The notes: a model not told the origin generated them from the letters alone. Counted from the first letter of the stretch, positions 1 through 9,454 are shown. The stretch: DNA of 44,351 nucleotides from Rhodocyclales bacterium (GCA_026399435.1 JAPLQX010000052.1:1-44351), one strand, 5' to 3'. Numbers and translations: made by a program.

Positions 1-141
1 GCGCTGGGCGGCGGCTTCCTGGTCTATGGCCTGCTGAAAATGACCGTCGGCATACGCCTCGAAGCGGAAGATGAATATAACGGCGCCGACCTGACCATCC
101 ACAAGATTTCATCCAGCGCGGAGCGGGAAACGCTCTGGTAG
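1..141 (+). CDS. amt: Ammonium transporter (Amt family), C-terminal fragment
   Basis: This is the last 46 codons of a gene that begins outside the window. The visible protein starts with a glycine-rich membrane helix (ALGGGFLVYGLLKMTVGIRL) and ends in a charged cytoplasmic tail (EAEDEYNGADLTIHKIS). Amt channels end in this way, with a final helix followed by a conserved tail of the type EEEYxGLDLxxH. Amt proteins conduct ammonium or ammonia across the inner membrane and usually pair with a GlnK/PII protein, which is not visible here. The call rests on the tail alone, so the subfamily cannot be given. Confidence 0.8.
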   Translation, partial: ALGGGFLVYGLLKMTVGIRLEAEDEYNGADLTIHKISSSAERETLW

Positions 142-195
142 GAGTTGTAGTCGCGAGGAATAAAGTCGGTCGGACTTTGACCTGAATCCGAAGGG

Positions 196-215
196 CTGCT
201 TTGTGCCCAAAGCAG
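196..215 (+). terminator. Small hairpin after amt, possible terminator
   Basis: CTGCTTTG-TGCC-CAAAGCAG is a perfect 8-bp stem with a 4-nt loop, 54 bases after the amt stop. No T-run follows, so it is a weak intrinsic terminator at best. It could equally be an mRNA-stabilising hairpin. Confidence 0.35.
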
Positions 216-324
216 TCGGCCAGGCTTCTCCTAAGCGGCCGTTCAGCGTTTGACATGAGAGGCTTGACCCGACTTGCGGCAAGTCCTCTCGATGGAAGGA
301 TTAGGTTTCTCTCCAGCCTAAGGC

Positions 325-1206
325 TTATTGCTGTTGATCTGCATAGAACTTGATGGTCGAACGTAGCTCTGAAAAGGCTGCATGCAGCAATGTTGTGACG
401 GCGCTCCAGCGAGTTGCTTTGATTACTGCTCGACCCGAAAAGACTCCAGTTTCAACTGCAACGAGTCTCGCCTGATCGGCTCGCCAACTCTGACAAGAAG
501 TTGTTAAGTCACCGATCATCCACACGCTGCAACCGCTAATGCCGCGTAAGTCTTGGGGCATCTGCGCCACGTGGCCACTTCGAGTTCTGAACTGCATCGC
601 CGCGCCCGTCAAGTCGACTAATTGCTCTGGCTTTGCCTCAAGCAACAGGTGGTAGCGATCATCGTAGCCTTGCAATGCGGCTGAGTCACCGCGGTACGAG
701 TACGTTGAGTACAGAAGCAGCCTCAATTTCATTGTTTCGCGCGCGTGAAGCGTTTCTGTTGACCAGATACTCGGGAAGCCCGAGACAACGAAGAAGCCGC
801 GAGATAGATCCGTGTTGAAGGCTACGTCACCGATTCGTACAAAGGTACATTGACCCAGGCTCTCTGTCTGCGATGGATCAAGAGGATAGATTGCGACGTC
901 AAACCGATCTTCATGAGTGTCGTTGCACGACAAGATCCAATTGCCGGCTGTCGCTATGAAGTAATTCTCTGAGCCACCGGAGATGCCCACTGTTGCTTGT
1001 GCCTCATGCGCCTTACGAATTACGTGGGCTGCGGTAACTACAAATCGCCGATCAGCAACTGCTAGAAGAGTGCCACTGCCAAAATGTCGAACGAGAGGGC
1101 CGTTGGCGCCGACAATTGCGATGGTTGAACTAGCGATGCTGTCAGGAATGCTGGCAGACATGGCTTGCAAAAGTGCCTTTGTTTGCTCACTCGGCGGAAC
1201 GTTCAC
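325..1206 (-). CDS. Trypsin-like serine protease, stand-alone
   Basis: This 293-residue protein has a chymotrypsin-fold pattern. His61 lies in TAAHV, Asp103 in RFDVAIYP and Ser224 in GISGCS, in the right order and spacing for the catalytic triad. I see no clear signal peptide or membrane segment, and no PDZ domain as in DegP/HtrA, so a cytoplasmic single-domain protease is likely. Such lone trypsin-like proteins are common in accessory regions and their substrates are mostly unknown. The gene and its flanks look richer in A/T and use more A/T-ending codons than the genes from 2280 onward, which suggests acquisition by transfer. The Shine-Dalgarno before the ATG is weak. The protease family is fairly certain and the role is unknown. 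Confidence 0.75.
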   Translation of the reverse strand: MNVPPSEQTKALLQAMSASIPDSIASSTIAIVGANGPLVRHFGSGTLLAVADRRFVVTAAHVIRKAHEAQATVGISGGSENYFIATAGNWILSCNDTHEDRFDVAIYPLDPSQTESLGQCTFVRIGDVAFNTDLSRGFFVVSGFPSIWSTETLHARETMKLRLLLYSTYSYRGDSAALQGYDDRYHLLLEAKPEQLVDLTGAAMQFRTRSGHVAQMPQDLRGISGCSVWMIGDLTTSCQSWRADQARLVAVETGVFSGRAVIKATRWSAVTTLLHAAFSELRSTIKFYADQQQ

Positions 1207-1567
1207 ATGCGGCCTTTGAGAAACCTAACTTCGATATAGGGAGATAGCTTTGCGTCCTAACGTCGGCGTCTGCGTCCTAACTTGGCGAAGTGTAATGCGT
1301 TGGAAGTCCCTCCCTAGCTGACTTCTCGCCTTAATCAGCCTATTTTTAGGGATACTAATCACCACGAAAAGCGGCAGGTTGGAAATATAGGCGCTTTGCC
1401 TAAGAACCCTGAAAGCACTGGCGTCCATGACAACATCGTGTCACTACGCACATGGAATGACAACCGCGACCGTCCGGTATTGGCCGAAAGACGCCTTTTC
1501 TACTAAATAGCGCCCTGCTGTCGCCAAGCTTGAAAAAACGATAGGGCCCAGGTTTGCCCAGGACAAA
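1207..1567. other. Intergenic, AT-richer, no gene recognised
   Basis: This stretch of 361 bases lies upstream of the protease gene. An 11-base direct repeat TGCGTCCTAAC occurs at 1251-1261 and 1271-1281, 20 bases apart, within about 50 bases of the protease start. It could be an operator, but nothing else supports that. A short minus-strand frame at 1225-1428 has no recognisable features, and I do not call it a gene. Confidence 0.5.
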
Positions 1568-2245
1568 CTAGATTGTTGGCCGGAGCGGCGCGGAGTTGGG
1601 CGCATTTCCGGTCGGACTATCCGTGGGATCGTCGATGAGGACGATACGACGTCCGGTGCCATCCTGTTCAAAAACCATGCGTTTGATTTGCCAAAGCCCG
1701 AGATCTCTTGTTGCTTCCAGGAAAACTACGCCTTTGCCAATCGGGCCGCTGATACTGAAAGAGAAACTTGCGCGCCCCCTTGGTCCGGATACTTCAAAGC
1801 TTCCGGTTGGCATTCCGGTCGACATGGGCAATCCAACCAGCTGCGCAATTTCGTGGCTCTTCTCCAGTTTTGCAACTGCCAGCTTGTACACATCCGAGCT
1901 CTTCAACGACCCGGCGATTATGAAAAACAGACTGACGAAGAAGGCACCCGCCAGCGCGAGGACAACCACGCCCCACCTTGCCCACTTGCGCTGAACCGCC
2001 TTGAATTCTTCTACGCTGTCCCATCGTTTGTTGCGCCACGCCCATGAACTTCCCTTTGCGCCCAGAACGAACGGCATGACGAAGTTGACCAGGGGAACAA
2101 ACATCAGGAACGCAATGTATGTGTTGTTGCCGATTCCCCAAATCCAGTTCAAAAGGAATGCGCCCCAGTTCCACTTGTCGATTTCCCCTGGAACGGTTGC
2201 CGAAACGCCTTGGCCTGAAGTGTTTTCCATAATTGTGTGGCTCAT
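1568..2245 (-). CDS. Membrane protein with C-terminal Coa1-type domain
   Basis: This 225-residue protein has two predicted membrane segments, at about residues 42-62 and 92-112. The first is preceded by WNWGAFLLNWIWGI, a motif shared by many small bacterial inner-membrane proteins. The soluble C-terminal part (about 115-200, beginning SSDVYKLAVAKLEKS) resembles the cytochrome oxidase assembly protein 1 (Coa1) domain, including the SISGPIGKGVVFLEA stretch. In bacteria this architecture is common but its function is not established, and no oxidase genes are nearby. I kept the start at 2245, though an ATG at 2230 (MENTSG) is possible. Neither has a strong Shine-Dalgarno. Confidence 0.6.
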   Translation of the reverse strand: MSHTIMENTSGQGVSATVPGEIDKWNWGAFLLNWIWGIGNNTYIAFLMFVPLVNFVMPFVLGAKGSSWAWRNKRWDSVEEFKAVQRKWARWGVVVLALAGAFFVSLFFIIAGSLKSSDVYKLAVAKLEKSHEIAQLVGLPMSTGMPTGSFEVSGPRGRASFSFSISGPIGKGVVFLEATRDLGLWQIKRMVFEQDGTGRRIVLIDDPTDSPTGNAPNSAPLRPTI

Positions 2246-2279
2246 GTCTTCACGCAGCGCGCAAATGCGCCCTTTGCGG

Positions 2280-4994
2280 TTACGGCTGCGCCGGCGCCGG
2301 CCCCGGCTGCAGATCGAGTGTGCAGCGCACGATGCCCGCTTCTTCGCTGCGGCCGAAACTGAAGCCGAAGGATTTGAGCAGGTCGAGCATCGGCTGGTTG
2401 TCGTACATGACGTCGCCGCTGAATATCCGGATGCCGCGCTCGCGGGAAAACTTGATCATCTTGCGCATGAGTCCCGACCCGAGGCCCTGCCCCTTCATGT
2501 CGGAGCGGATGATGATGGCGAATTCGGCGGTATGGTTGTCCGGTGTGGCGACGATGCGGACGACGCCGAGGGTTTCCGCTTCGCCATTTTCGCCTGCGGC
2601 GCTGGCGATGAAGGCCATCTCGCGGTCGTAGTCGATTTGCGTCAGCCGGGCCATGTCGCGGCGCGGGATCTGCTTGACGTAATGGAAGAAGCGGTAGACC
2701 AGGTCCTGCTCGCTCATGTGCGACAGGAAGACATAGTGTGCGTCTTCGTCTTCCGGGCGTATCGGGCGGAACAGCACCGGGCGGCCGCTGCGCAGCGTCG
2801 CTGCTTCCTCCAGCGCCTTCGGGTAGGGCTGGATCGCGAAGCGATGCGGATTGAACGGTGCCGCCGATAGCTGAATGTGCGCATCGACGACCGTCACACC
2901 CTTGCTGTCCGCGAACAGCGGGTTGATGTCGAGTTCGACGATCTCCGGCAGGTCGATCAACAGTTGCGAGACCTTGGTCAGCACCAGGGCGATCGCCTCG
3001 CGATCCGCCGCGGGATCGCCGCGGTGGGTCTCGAGCAGCGTCGCGGCGCGGCTGCGGCCGATCAAATCATGTGCCAGCGGCAGGTTCAGCGGCGGCAATC
3101 CCACCGACATGTCGCGGTAGATTCCCGCCGCGCGTCCGCCTTCGCCGAAAATGATCAGCGGCCCGAACAGCGGATCGGTGGCGACGCCGACCAGCAGCTG
3201 CCGCGCATGGCCGCGCGGCAGCATGGACTGAAGGTTGAAGCCGCTGATGGTTATTTCCGGGTACTTGATCCGGGCCCGCTCGATCATGCCGCGGGCGGCG
3301 GCTTCGACGGCCTCGGCCGTTTCCAGATTCAGGGCGACGCCGCCGATGTCCCATTTGCGCCGCAAATCGCGCGACATGACGGCCAGCGCCACGGGAAATC
3401 CGATGCGCTGCGCGACCTGCGCCGCCTCGTGCGGATCTGCTGCGGCATGGGTCGGCACGACGGGAATGCCGTAGGCTGACAGGATGGCTTTCGACTCCGC
3501 CTCGGTGAGCTGCGTTCTCCCGGCGCCTAGCGCGCCGCGAACGACCTCGCGCGCGCCATCGACATCGGGGGTGAAGCTGCTCGAGATCGAGGGCGGAACC
3601 TGCATCAGCAGTTCGCGGGCCAAGCGATGGTTGTCCATGTGGAGGAAGGCGCGGGCACCATGTCCCGGTGTCGTGAACGTCGGAATGCCGGCGTCGACGA
3701 ATCGCGCGCGCTCGGCGGCGACGCTTTCGTCGCCGATCCAGCAGGTGAGCAGGTTGCAGGTAATGGACTTCGCGGCCTTGATGATCGTCTCCGCGATCTC
3801 GCTGCTGCTGCTCAGCGCATTCGGCGTGTGCATCACGAGTATGGCGTTCGCCGCGCGCTCCTCGCAAAGCACCTTGAGCACCGCCTCGTAGCGCGCGGCG
3901 CTGGCATCGACCCGGACATCGATCGGATTGCAGCCGTCCCAGCTCGGCGGCAGGATGCGCCGCAGCTTCGCCACCGTCTGCTCGTCGAGTGCCGGCATCG
4001 CATAGCCGCCGAGATGCAGGCTGTCCTCGGCCATGATGCCGCCGCCGCCGCCGTTGCTGATCGCCACCAGGCGGCTGCCGGTCATCGGGCGCGAACGCAC
4101 AACGGTTTCCACGGCGCCGAACAGTTCATCGAGATGTTCGACGCGCAGGATGCCTGCACGGCGCAGCACGGCATCGAAGACATCGTCGTTGCTGATTAGG
4201 TCTGACATTCCCAGAGACAGGGGCTCCGCGCTCCCCGCCATGCGTCGGTGCGGCGCACGGCCGGCCTTGATCGCCACCACCGGTTTGTTCCGCGCCGCCG
4301 CGCGCGCGGCCGCCATGAAGCTGCGCCGGTCGCGAATCGATTCAATGTAGAGCAGGATCGCCTGCGTATCCGGATCGCTGGCCAGAAAATCGAGGACTTC
4401 ACCGAAGCCGATATCCAGCGCGTCGCCCAGCGAAACGAAGTGCGAGAAGCCCACCTTCTTCGGCAGCGCCCAGTCGAGCACCATGGTGCCGACGGCATCG
4501 GATTGCGAAACGAAAGCGAGCTTGCCCGGCTCGACCCTCATCTGCGAAAAGGTCGCGTTGATTCCCGCTTTCGGGATCAGAATTCCCAGCGTGCTGCCGC
4601 CCAGCAGGCGTATTCCATGGCGGCGCGCCACTTCAAGAATTACCTCCTCGAGCGGCCGCCCGTCGGGACCGAGGGTCGTCTCCAGATAACCCGCCATGAT
4701 GATGGCGGCGCGGGTGCCGCGACGGCCGAGGTCTTCGAGCAGGGAGGGAATGGTCGCGGCCGGTGTGCAGATGATCGCCAGGTCCGGCGTGTGCGGCAGC
4801 GCGGCGATATTCGGGTAGGTCAGCACCCCGGCCACGGCCTCGCGCTTCGGGTTCACCGGCATGATGACGCCGCCGAATCCGCCCGCCAGCAGGTTGCGCA
4901 TCAGCACGTTGCCGATCCGTTGCGGACGCGCGCTCGCGCCGATGACCGCGATGCTTTGCGGATTGAACAGGCTTTGCAGGAAATGGAAACTCAT
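2280..4994 (-). CDS. Pat-type protein acetyltransferase (CoA-ligase-like plus GNAT)
   Basis: The protein has 904 residues from the chosen ATG, close to the usual 880-900 for the family. It starts with a CoA-binding Rossmann domain (SIAVIGASARPQRIGN). Succinyl-CoA-synthetase-like and ATP-grasp regions of the ADP-forming acyl-CoA synthetase type follow. It ends in a GNAT acetyltransferase domain with the acetyl-CoA loop GQGLGSGLMRKMI. This is the architecture of Pat/YfiQ, which acetylates lysines of enzymes such as acetyl-CoA synthetase; in that family the ligase part is a regulatory sensor. An upstream GTG at 5042 would add 16 residues, but the ATG at 4994 gives the family-typical start (MSFHFLQSLFNPQSIAVIGAS). 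I cannot tell whether the ligase half is active. Confidence 0.85.
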   Translation of the reverse strand: MSFHFLQSLFNPQSIAVIGASARPQRIGNVLMRNLLAGGFGGVIMPVNPKREAVAGVLTYPNIAALPHTPDLAIICTPAATIPSLLEDLGRRGTRAAIIMAGYLETTLGPDGRPLEEVILEVARRHGIRLLGGSTLGILIPKAGINATFSQMRVEPGKLAFVSQSDAVGTMVLDWALPKKVGFSHFVSLGDALDIGFGEVLDFLASDPDTQAILLYIESIRDRRSFMAAARAAARNKPVVAIKAGRAPHRRMAGSAEPLSLGMSDLISNDDVFDAVLRRAGILRVEHLDELFGAVETVVRSRPMTGSRLVAISNGGGGGIMAEDSLHLGGYAMPALDEQTVAKLRRILPPSWDGCNPIDVRVDASAARYEAVLKVLCEERAANAILVMHTPNALSSSSEIAETIIKAAKSITCNLLTCWIGDESVAAERARFVDAGIPTFTTPGHGARAFLHMDNHRLARELLMQVPPSISSSFTPDVDGAREVVRGALGAGRTQLTEAESKAILSAYGIPVVPTHAAADPHEAAQVAQRIGFPVALAVMSRDLRRKWDIGGVALNLETAEAVEAAARGMIERARIKYPEITISGFNLQSMLPRGHARQLLVGVATDPLFGPLIIFGEGGRAAGIYRDMSVGLPPLNLPLAHDLIGRSRAATLLETHRGDPAADREAIALVLTKVSQLLIDLPEIVELDINPLFADSKGVTVVDAHIQLSAAPFNPHRFAIQPYPKALEEAATLRSGRPVLFRPIRPEDEDAHYVFLSHMSEQDLVYRFFHYVKQIPRRDMARLTQIDYDREMAFIASAAGENGEAETLGVVRIVATPDNHTAEFAIIIRSDMKGQGLGSGLMRKMIKFSRERGIRIFSGDVMYDNQPMLDLLKSFGFSFGRSEEAGIVRCTLDLQPGPAPAQP

Positions 4995-5090
4995 GGCGAA
5001 ACCGTCATGCCGATAGGGAATGGCATCAGTGCCGAGTTGCACATGCTACGGCATTGTGCCCGGTTCTGTCCCGCCGGCATTGCGCCTCGG

Positions 5091-5999
5091 CTAGCTTGCC
5101 GTGCTTGGCTGCGGCCGGCTTTCGAGCAGCTTGACCAGCGTGTGCAGCACGCGATTGACCGGCGTGGCGATGCCATGCGCCGCACCGCGCCGCAGCACAT
5201 AGCCATTGATGTGATCGATCTCGCTGGGCTTGCCGCGCGCCACGTCGTGCGCGGTCGACGAGATCTGGCCGGCCATGGTGACCGCAATGCGCTGCACGGC
5301 CTCCCGGATGTCCCCCGGCACGCCGACTCCCTCGGCCCGTGCCACGGCGAGGCATTCGTCCACCACGTCGCGCATCACATCTTCCACTCCCTGCCCCTGG
5401 ACCATGCGCCCATAGGGCATTTGCGTGATGGCGGAGAGGGCGTTGTAGGCGCAATTGATGATCAGTTTGGCCCACAGCGCGCCGGCCACATTGTCGGAAA
5501 TCTCCACCGGCACCCCTGCCGCCGCGAACAGCGCGACCAACTCCCGGCTCGCGGCCGACGGTCCGATCACGAGTTCGCCACGTCCATGGTGCTTGAGGTG
5601 GCCCGGTCCGGCCATTTCGGTGGCGACGTAGACGACGGCCGGCATGACTTCGCAGCCCAGCACCGCCTGCAGCCGCGCCGCATTGTCGTAGCCGTTCTGC
5701 AGGCTCAGCACCACGGCGCCGGGCGCGAGATGCGGCTTCATCTGCGCCCCGGCGATTTCGGTGTCGGTCGACTTGACGCAGCAAAGCACGACCTGCGCAC
5801 CCGCGATGCCGCTGGCGCCGGTGGCGGCCTGCACGGGAACGTGCTCGCGAAACGACTGCGTGTCGAGCAGCAAGCCGTCGCGCCGGATTGCTTCCACATG
5901 CTGCGGCCGCCCGATCAGGACCACGTCATTGCCGCCGCGCGCCAGCATGCCGCCGTAGTAGCAGCCGACCGCACCGGCACCCATCACCGCAATTTTCAT
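5091..5999 (-). CDS. 2-dehydropantoate 2-reductase family protein
   Basis: This 302-residue protein begins with an NADPH-binding motif, MKIAVMGAGAVGCYYGGMLA. It has the length and layout of ketopantoate reductase (PanE/ApbA): an N-terminal Rossmann domain and a helical C-terminal domain holding conserved SAL/AKLIINCAYN and SMAxDxxxG-like segments. The family reduces ketopantoate to pantoate in vitamin B5 synthesis, but many paralogues act on other keto acids. It lies 31 bases downstream of nothing on its own strand except pepN, whose stop precedes it. The panD gene at the other end of the window is not linked to it. The start at 5999 is preferred over one 24 bases upstream because the glycine motif normally begins within the first ten residues. 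Confidence 0.75.
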   Translation of the reverse strand: MKIAVMGAGAVGCYYGGMLARGGNDVVLIGRPQHVEAIRRDGLLLDTQSFREHVPVQAATGASGIAGAQVVLCCVKSTDTEIAGAQMKPHLAPGAVVLSLQNGYDNAARLQAVLGCEVMPAVVYVATEMAGPGHLKHHGRGELVIGPSAASRELVALFAAAGVPVEISDNVAGALWAKLIINCAYNALSAITQMPYGRMVQGQGVEDVMRDVVDECLAVARAEGVGVPGDIREAVQRIAVTMAGQISSTAHDVARGKPSEIDHINGYVLRRGAAHGIATPVNRVLHTLVKLLESRPQPSTAS

Positions 6000-6030
6000 C
6001 GTGCGTCCTCCCGCATGTGTCAAGCCCGTT

Positions 6031-8715
6031 TCACTTCAGGGCGTTGCCGACGATCTCGGCTACACCCCGCGCCAAATCTTCGCAGGCCGCAATCCGCTCC
6101 AGTGCCGCCTGCGCATGCTGCCGGCGCCCGGCATCGAACTGTCGCCAGCGGTCGAAGCTGCGCGCCAAGCGCGCCGCGACCTGCGGATTCATCGCCTGCA
6201 ATTCGATGATGACCTCGGCGGCCAACTGGTAACCGCTTCCGTCGGCGGCATGGAAGTGGCGCGGGTTGGCGGCGCAGAAGCTGCGCAGCAGGGCATAGAC
6301 CTTGTTCGGATTCTTCAGGTCGAAGGCCGGGTGCTGCATGAGCTCACGCACCCGCGCCGTGGTGCCGGGCAGGCGAGAAGTCGCCTGCACCTGCAGCCAC
6401 TTGTCGATCACCAGCGCTTCGCCCTGCCAGCGCGCATGGAAGGCGGCGAGGCTGGTGGCGCGCTCGGGCAGATCGAGATTGGCCAGCATGGACAAGGCGG
6501 CGATCACGTCGGTCATGTTGCCGCCCTGCTCGAGTTGCGTCAGCAGCCGCGGCAGCACGGAGGCGCGGACATAGGCCTCGTCGCTGTCGGCCAGGTAGCC
6601 GAGGCACAAGTTGCGCAGGGCACGGCGGCCGACCTGGATGCCGTCCGGCGCATAGGGCTCGCCGGGTGCAAGCGCGGACCACGCCGCCTCGAAAGTCGAA
6701 CGCAAAGCCGTGGCGAGGTGGCGGCGCAGATTGAGGCGGGCGCAGTGGATGGCTTCCGGGTCGATCACCCGGCCGACCGCCGCGACCTCCTCGGCCAGTA
6801 CCTGCTCGGCCGGCAGCACCAGCGCTTCGGCGGCGAGCGCCGCATCTCCGCTCAGCCCGTCCTCGAGCACGCGGCCGACGGCGGCGGTGAGGCTCGCGGG
6901 AATCCAGGCATCGCCTTCGCCGCCGGCAGCGATGCCGACCAGCAGCACGCGCGTGGCCAGGCGCTGCCCCGCCTCCCAGCGGTTGAACGGGTCCGAGTCG
7001 TGCGCCATCAGGTGGGCAAGCTCGGCATCGGACTGCTCGAAATCGAGATGCACCGGCGCCGAGAAATTGCGCAGCAGCGAGGCGACCGGCACGGCCGGAA
7101 TGTTCTCGAAGACGAAGCTCTGCGTGGTCGCGGTCAGCGACAGCACCTTTGTGCCTTCCGGCAGCGCATCGCTACCATCGGGCAGCACCAGGCCGAGCGC
7201 CACCGGAATGTGCAGCGGACCTTCGTCGATCGCCATGCCGGCTTCAGTGAGGCGCTGCTCGTAGGCGGTGGGCGCCAGCGACTGCGTCAGCGTCAGCGTG
7301 TAGCGTTTGGCCGCCGCGTCGTAACTGCCTGCGGCCTTCAGGTGCGGCGTGCCGGCACGGGCGTACCAGCGGCGGAACTGGGCGAGATCGACGGCCGAGG
7401 CATCCTGCATCGCGGCGACGAAATCATCGCAGGTCACGGCCTGCCCGTCGTGGCGCTCAAAGTAGAGGTCCATGCCCTTGCGGAATCCTTCGCGGCCGAG
7501 CAGCGTGTGGATCATGCGCACGACTTCGGCGCCTTTTTCGTACACCGTCGCGGTGTAGAAATTGTTGATCTCGGCGTAGGACGCGGGACGGATCGGATGC
7601 GCCATGGGTCCGGCATCCTCGGGGAACTGGCCCATGCGCAAGCCGCGCACCTCCTGGATGCGCGTCACGGCGCGCGAATGTACGTCGGCGCCGAACTCCT
7701 GGTCGCGAAAAACCGTGAGGCCTTCCTTCAGCGAGAGCTGGAACCAGTCGCGGCAGGTGACGCGGTTGCCGGTCCAGTTGTGGAAGTACTCGTGGGCGAC
7801 GACGCGGTCGATGTTCTGGTAGTCGCTGTCGGTGGCGGTGTCGGGCCGCGCCAGCACGTACTTGGTGTTGAAGATGTTGAGGCCCTTGTTCTCCATCGCC
7901 CCCATGTTGAAGTCGCCGACCGCGACGATCATGTAGTGGTCGAGGTCCATCTCGAGGCCGAAGCGCTGCTCGTCCCAGGCCATGGCCTTCTTCAACGCCG
8001 CCAGGGCGTGGCCGCACTGATCGAGCTTGCCGGGCTCGACATAAACCGCGAGGCGGACCTTGCGCCCGGAGCGCGTGACGAAGCTGTCTTCGAGCACGTC
8101 GAGCTTGGCCGCGACCAGGGCGAACAGGTAAGCCGGCTTGACGTAGGGATCCTCCCAGCGTGCCCAGTGGCGCGCGGCATCGCGCTCGCTGACACCGGAC
8201 GCGACGAGGTTGCCGTTGCTCAGCAGTTGCGGGAAGCGCTCGCGCTCGGCCTCGATGGTGCAGGTGTAGCGCGACATGACGTCGGGTCGGTCGGGGAAGA
8301 AGGTGATGCGGCGGAAACCCTCCGCCTCGCACTGGGTGAAATAGCCGTCCTGCGAGCGGTAGAGACCTGAAAGCTGCGTGTTGCCGTCGGGCTCGATGCG
8401 CACCACGGTTTCGAGCACGAAGGCAGCGGGCAGCGGCGCGGACTCGACGCCGAAGACGCTCAGCGTGTTGTCGGCCAGGGTGTAGCGCGAAGGGGCGAAA
8501 GCCGTGCCGTCGAGGCCGACTGCACGCAGGGTAAGCTCCTCGCCATGCAGCACCAGCGCGCCGCCGGGGCCGCGCGGATTGCGCTTGCACGCCAATGTGG
8601 CGCGGACTTCGGCGTAACCGTCGTGGATCGCGACATGGAGATCGACCGTATCGACCAGCCAGGCCGGCGGCGTGTAGTCCTTGAGGTAGATGGCGTGCGG
8701 AGTTTCGGTGCGCAT
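6031..8715 (-). CDS. pepN: Aminopeptidase N (M1 family zinc metallopeptidase)
   Basis: This 894-residue protein is close to E. coli PepN in length. It contains the exopeptidase motif GAMENKGLNIFN and the zinc site HEYFHNWTGNR followed by KEGLTVFRDQEF, which supplies the third ligand. The N-terminal stretch (YLKDYTPPAWLVDTVDL) is typical of the proteobacterial PepN subgroup. The enzyme removes N-terminal residues from peptides in the cytoplasm. The start at 8715 is supported by CAGGAATT about ten bases upstream. A much longer frame continues upstream to 9246, but there it is only antisense-free read-through across the flavin reductase gene. The 104-base gap to that gene holds a copy of repeat family 1. 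Confidence 0.95.
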   Translation of the reverse strand: MRTETPHAIYLKDYTPPAWLVDTVDLHVAIHDGYAEVRATLACKRNPRGPGGALVLHGEELTLRAVGLDGTAFAPSRYTLADNTLSVFGVESAPLPAAFVLETVVRIEPDGNTQLSGLYRSQDGYFTQCEAEGFRRITFFPDRPDVMSRYTCTIEAERERFPQLLSNGNLVASGVSERDAARHWARWEDPYVKPAYLFALVAAKLDVLEDSFVTRSGRKVRLAVYVEPGKLDQCGHALAALKKAMAWDEQRFGLEMDLDHYMIVAVGDFNMGAMENKGLNIFNTKYVLARPDTATDSDYQNIDRVVAHEYFHNWTGNRVTCRDWFQLSLKEGLTVFRDQEFGADVHSRAVTRIQEVRGLRMGQFPEDAGPMAHPIRPASYAEINNFYTATVYEKGAEVVRMIHTLLGREGFRKGMDLYFERHDGQAVTCDDFVAAMQDASAVDLAQFRRWYARAGTPHLKAAGSYDAAAKRYTLTLTQSLAPTAYEQRLTEAGMAIDEGPLHIPVALGLVLPDGSDALPEGTKVLSLTATTQSFVFENIPAVPVASLLRNFSAPVHLDFEQSDAELAHLMAHDSDPFNRWEAGQRLATRVLLVGIAAGGEGDAWIPASLTAAVGRVLEDGLSGDAALAAEALVLPAEQVLAEEVAAVGRVIDPEAIHCARLNLRRHLATALRSTFEAAWSALAPGEPYAPDGIQVGRRALRNLCLGYLADSDEAYVRASVLPRLLTQLEQGGNMTDVIAALSMLANLDLPERATSLAAFHARWQGEALVIDKWLQVQATSRLPGTTARVRELMQHPAFDLKNPNKVYALLRSFCAANPRHFHAADGSGYQLAAEVIIELQAMNPQVAARLARSFDRWRQFDAGRRQHAQAALERIAACEDLARGVAEIVGNALK

Positions 8716-8793
8716 GAGCAATTCCTGGAAAGCGTTGGATACGGCGTGAAGAACGCCGGGCACAGAGCGTATCAGACGCGGCGGCTTCGCCCC

Positions 8794-8820
8794 AAGAGTC
8801 GGCGCTGGCGATACGGCGGC
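8794..8820 (-). repeat. Dispersed repeat family 1, copy 1
   Basis: On the minus strand the flavin reductase stop TAG runs straight into CCGCCGTATCGCC and the core CGCCAGCGCCGACT, then CTTGG. Short terminal arms CCAAG and CTTGG flank the unit. It sits between the flavin reductase and pepN. Confidence 0.8.
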
Positions 8821-9356
8821 TACTTGGCCTTCGATGCCAGCTTGACGGTTTCGCCGGCAATCATGAAGTAGCCCCGGCCGCGATGGTGCAGCGTGCGCGG
8901 GTCCTTGCAGGCCGGGTCGATCCAGGCTTTCTGCACTTCGAGCACGAAGAAGTTGTAGCGGTTCACGAGCCGCGTATCGGCCACGCGGCATTCGAGGTTG
9001 GCATAACACTCGGCGATCAGCGGCGCGTCGACGGTTTTTGCCGGCAGCGACGTCAGGCCAAAGGCCTTGAACTTGTCCACGCGGCGGCCGGAAGTGTTGC
9101 CGCAGCCGATCACCTTGTCCGCGATGTCCGCGGTCGGGATGTTGATCACGCATTGCCGCGTCGCCATGAGCGCCTCGAAGATGAGGTGGCGGCCGCTGAC
9201 GAGGCAGCCGACGAGCGGCGGCTCGAACTCCATCATCATGTGCCACGACATGGCCATGACGTTGGCTTTGCCCTTGTGTGACGTGGTGAGCAGCACCACG
9301 GGGCCCGGCTCGAGCAGACCATAGACTTTGGACAGGGGGTAAGAGCGCTTGGCCAT
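8820..9356 (-). CDS. Flavin reductase family protein (FMN-binding split barrel)
   Basis: This 178-residue protein has the features of the flavin reductase-like domain: PGPVVLLTTSHKGKANVMAMSWHM near the N-terminus, then GCLVSGRHLIFEALMATRQCVINIPT, and a conserved ECYANLECRV segment. Family members bind FMN and reduce flavin with NAD(P)H, or act as FMN proteins of unknown substrate. The ATG at 9356 has a near-perfect Shine-Dalgarno (GGAGGTG) seven bases upstream. The gene precedes pepN on the same strand and diverges from the TlpA-like gene. The partner enzyme is not evident. Confidence 0.8.
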   Translation of the reverse strand: MAKRSYPLSKVYGLLEPGPVVLLTTSHKGKANVMAMSWHMMMEFEPPLVGCLVSGRHLIFEALMATRQCVINIPTADIADKVIGCGNTSGRRVDKFKAFGLTSLPAKTVDAPLIAECYANLECRVADTRLVNRYNFFVLEVQKAWIDPACKDPRTLHHRGRGYFMIAGETVKLASKAK

Positions 9357-9454
9357 TCCGTCACCTCCGTTCGTCGTGTCGCAGCGGATCAATTCCCGGA
9401 CACCGGCAAAGTCTACGCCACTGCCGGCGCAGCGGCGGCTGGTAGACTTGGGCC

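Noticed and set aside
1225-1428. Small minus-strand open frame of 67 codons
   Set aside because: No ribosome site, no homology I recognise and no structure such as a signal peptide. It probably arose by chance in an intergenic region.
4248-6209. Plus-strand open frame of 653 codons antisense to Pat and the ketopantoate reductase
   Set aside because: Same reason: clear genes on the minus strand and no domain in the antisense product.
6001-8370. Plus-strand open frame of 789 codons antisense to pepN
   Set aside because: PepN motifs are unmistakable on the minus strand. The antisense product has no motif and a shadow-like composition.
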